From the NCBI GenBank assembly GCA_015488975.1, contig WFMT01000114.1:1-6746 (forward strand): 6,746 bases of DNA, given 5' to 3'. Below the pieces are notes generated by a model, which was given only the letters and a program-made list of their open reading frames with translations, was not told the origin of the DNA and did not search any database. Positions 5,615-6,746 of this stretch are shown piece by piece. The stretch is from Campylobacteraceae bacterium. Lineage in GTDB: Bacteria > Campylobacterota > Campylobacteria > Campylobacterales > JALSKU01. Position 1 is the stretch's first letter, and each line of letters starts with the position of its first letter. A program made the translations under genes and the position numbers.

Positions 5615-6746
5615 ATGACAAAAGAAGAGTATAAGAAAAAAATAAAATTACTTAAAAAATGGGCTGAGGCATACTATACCAAAGACAATCCGTTGGTTAC
5701 AGATGAAGAGTACGACAAGCTTTACAAAGAGATAGAAAAGTTCGAAGATAAGCACAAGGAGCTTGCGGATCCTGATTCTCCTACAAAAAGAGTCGGTGGT
5801 GAAGTGCTTGATGAGTTTGTAAAAGCACAACATATCCAAAGAATGTGGAGCATGGAAGATGTGTTTAACGAAGATGAGCTTGATAAATGGTTGCAAAGAG
5901 TTTATAAAAATATCGGCATAACTCAGCTTTACTGTGAGCCTAAATTTGACGGAGCAAGTTTAAATCTTATATATGAAGGCGGCAGGTTAAAACAGGCTAT
6001 CACCAGAGGAGACGGAGTAACAGGTGAAGATGTGACACACAATGCAAAAGCCATATCTTCTATCCCTCAAAATATAAATTACGACAAACTTATAGAGATA
6101 AGAGGCGAAGTTTTGATGCCAAAAGATGAATTTGAAAGATTAAATACAGATCGGGCAAAGAAAGGTGAACAGCTTTTCGCCAACCCCAGAAATGCGGCCG
6201 CTGGAAGCATGAGACAACTTGATAGCTCCATCACCGCCAAAAGAGAATTGGTTTTTCAAGCATGGGGCGTTGGAAAAAATTCTTTAAAATATAAAAAACT
6301 TTCAGATGTAATGGATTTTGTTTATTCTTTAGGCTTTAACAAACCTCCCAAAAGAAAAGTTTGCCAAGGAAGAGAAGATGTAGAAAAACTCTACCAAGAA
6401 TTTATAAAACAAAGAGACAGCTTTTCGGTAATGCTTGATGGGCTTGTCGTAAAGATAAATGATATATCTTTACAAGAAAGTCTTGGCTACACTGTAAAGT
6501 ACCCGAAATGGATGTGTGCCTACAAATTTCCTGCGATTGAAAAAATGACAAAATTAAAAGATGTGATTTTTCAAGTTGGAAGAACTGGGGTAGTTACTCC
6601 TGTTGCGATAGTTGATCCTGTCAATATTGAAGGAGTTATTGTTGAAAGAGCAACATTGCATAACTTCGATGAGATAAAAAGAAAAGATATACGGATAAAT
6701 GATACTGTCATCATCATACGAAGTGGAGATGTGATACCCAAAATCA
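5615..6746 (+). CDS. ligA: NAD-dependent DNA ligase LigA, 3' partial
   Basis: The essential NAD-dependent ligase that seals nicks in replication and repair. The window holds 377 codons plus one base and then ends, so about half of the usual 650-670 residues are present. Domain Ia has 'TDEEYDKLYKEI' (29-40) and 'DSPTKRVGG' (54-62). The adenylation domain carries the AMP-accepting lysine K110 in 'CEPKFDGAS', followed by 'TRGDGVTGEDVTHN' (130-143), 'EIRGEV' (161-166), 'FANPRNAAAGSMRQLD' (188-203), 'LDGLVVK' (274-280) and 'CAYKFPA' (301-307). The OB domain begins with 'VGRTGVVTPVA' (321-331), and the sequence stops at 'SGDVIPKI'. The zinc finger, HhH and BRCT parts lie beyond the edge. ATG 5615 is the only reasonable start; its Shine-Dalgarno (AAAGA, 5603-5607) is weak. 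It is transcribed away from ogt. Confidence 0.97.
   Translation, partial: MTKEEYKKKIKLLKKWAEAYYTKDNPLVTDEEYDKLYKEIEKFEDKHKELADPDSPTKRVGGEVLDEFVKAQHIQRMWSMEDVFNEDELDKWLQRVYKNIGITQLYCEPKFDGASLNLIYEGGRLKQAITRGDGVTGEDVTHNAKAISSIPQNINYDKLIEIRGEVLMPKDEFERLNTDRAKKGEQLFANPRNAAAGSMRQLDSSITAKRELVFQAWGVGKNSLKYKKLSDVMDFVYSLGFNKPPKRKVCQGREDVEKLYQEFIKQRDSFSVMLDGLVVKINDISLQESLGYTVKYPKWMCAYKFPAIEKMTKLKDVIFQVGRTGVVTPVAIVDPVNIEGVIVERATLHNFDEIKRKDIRINDTVIIIRSGDVIPKI

Noticed and set aside
5648..5896. An 82-codon - strand open frame opposite the ligA start.
   Set aside because: It is entirely antisense to the strongly supported LigA N-terminus and has no motif of its own.
1..6746. A hidden mobile element, phage remnant, CRISPR array, toxin-antitoxin or defence system.
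   Set aside because: Every stretch over 200 bases is occupied by a recognisable chromosomal gene. There are no direct repeats, transposase or integrase motifs, or regularly spaced repeats.

Overview
The window is AT-rich, tightly packed chromosomal DNA from what looks like a free-living or host-associated member of the Campylobacterota (Epsilonproteobacteria). Four things point there: the gene set and order (divergent polysaccharide deacetylase, dprA, ruvX), a short DprA without the usual N-terminal domain, LigA motif variants such as 'EPKFDG' and 'RMWSMEDVF', and promoters that look like extended -10 elements without a clear -35. The genus cannot be fixed by eye. I see no rRNA, tRNA, CRISPR array, transposon or phage gene.

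Layout. Bases 1-2086 (+ strand) hold a three-gene run: the 3' part of a divergent polysaccharide deacetylase (5' end outside the window), dprA and ruvX. They overlap by 29 and 4 bases, so they are probably co-transcribed and translationally coupled. After a 20-base convergent gap come two - strand genes read from the right: a YbdK-type carboxylate-amine (glutamate-cysteine) ligase (3627-4712), then a gamma-glutamyltransferase-family gene (2107-3630) that starts on a TTG overlapping the ligase stop. An AT-rich gap of 178 bases (4713-4890) holds two inverted repeats and a probable promoter for this pair. Further right, also on the - strand, are ogt (5090-5560) and a small DUF2905 membrane-protein gene (4891-5097) that overlaps the ogt end. 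ligA, for the NAD-dependent DNA ligase, starts divergently at 5615 and runs off the right edge.

How the genes fit together. Four genes handle DNA: dprA (transformation and recombination), ruvX (Holliday-junction nuclease family or rRNA processing), ogt (alkyl-lesion reversal) and ligA (nick sealing). ogt and ligA share a 54-base divergent region built around a perfect inverted repeat whose arms each read as an extended -10 element, which suggests a mirror-image bidirectional promoter. The ligase-GGT pair looks like a dedicated gamma-glutamyl make-and-break module. The GGT homologue keeps its catalytic threonine but has replaced most of the residues that bind the glutamyl group in the E. coli enzyme, so its substrate is open.

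Starts were revised from Shine-Dalgarno positions and family N-termini: ruvX at ATG 1688, ogt at ATG 5560, DUF2905 at TTG 5097, ggt at TTG 3630. Most of the window is ordinary housekeeping sequence. The best leads are the symmetric ogt/ligA promoter and the ligase-GGT pair.
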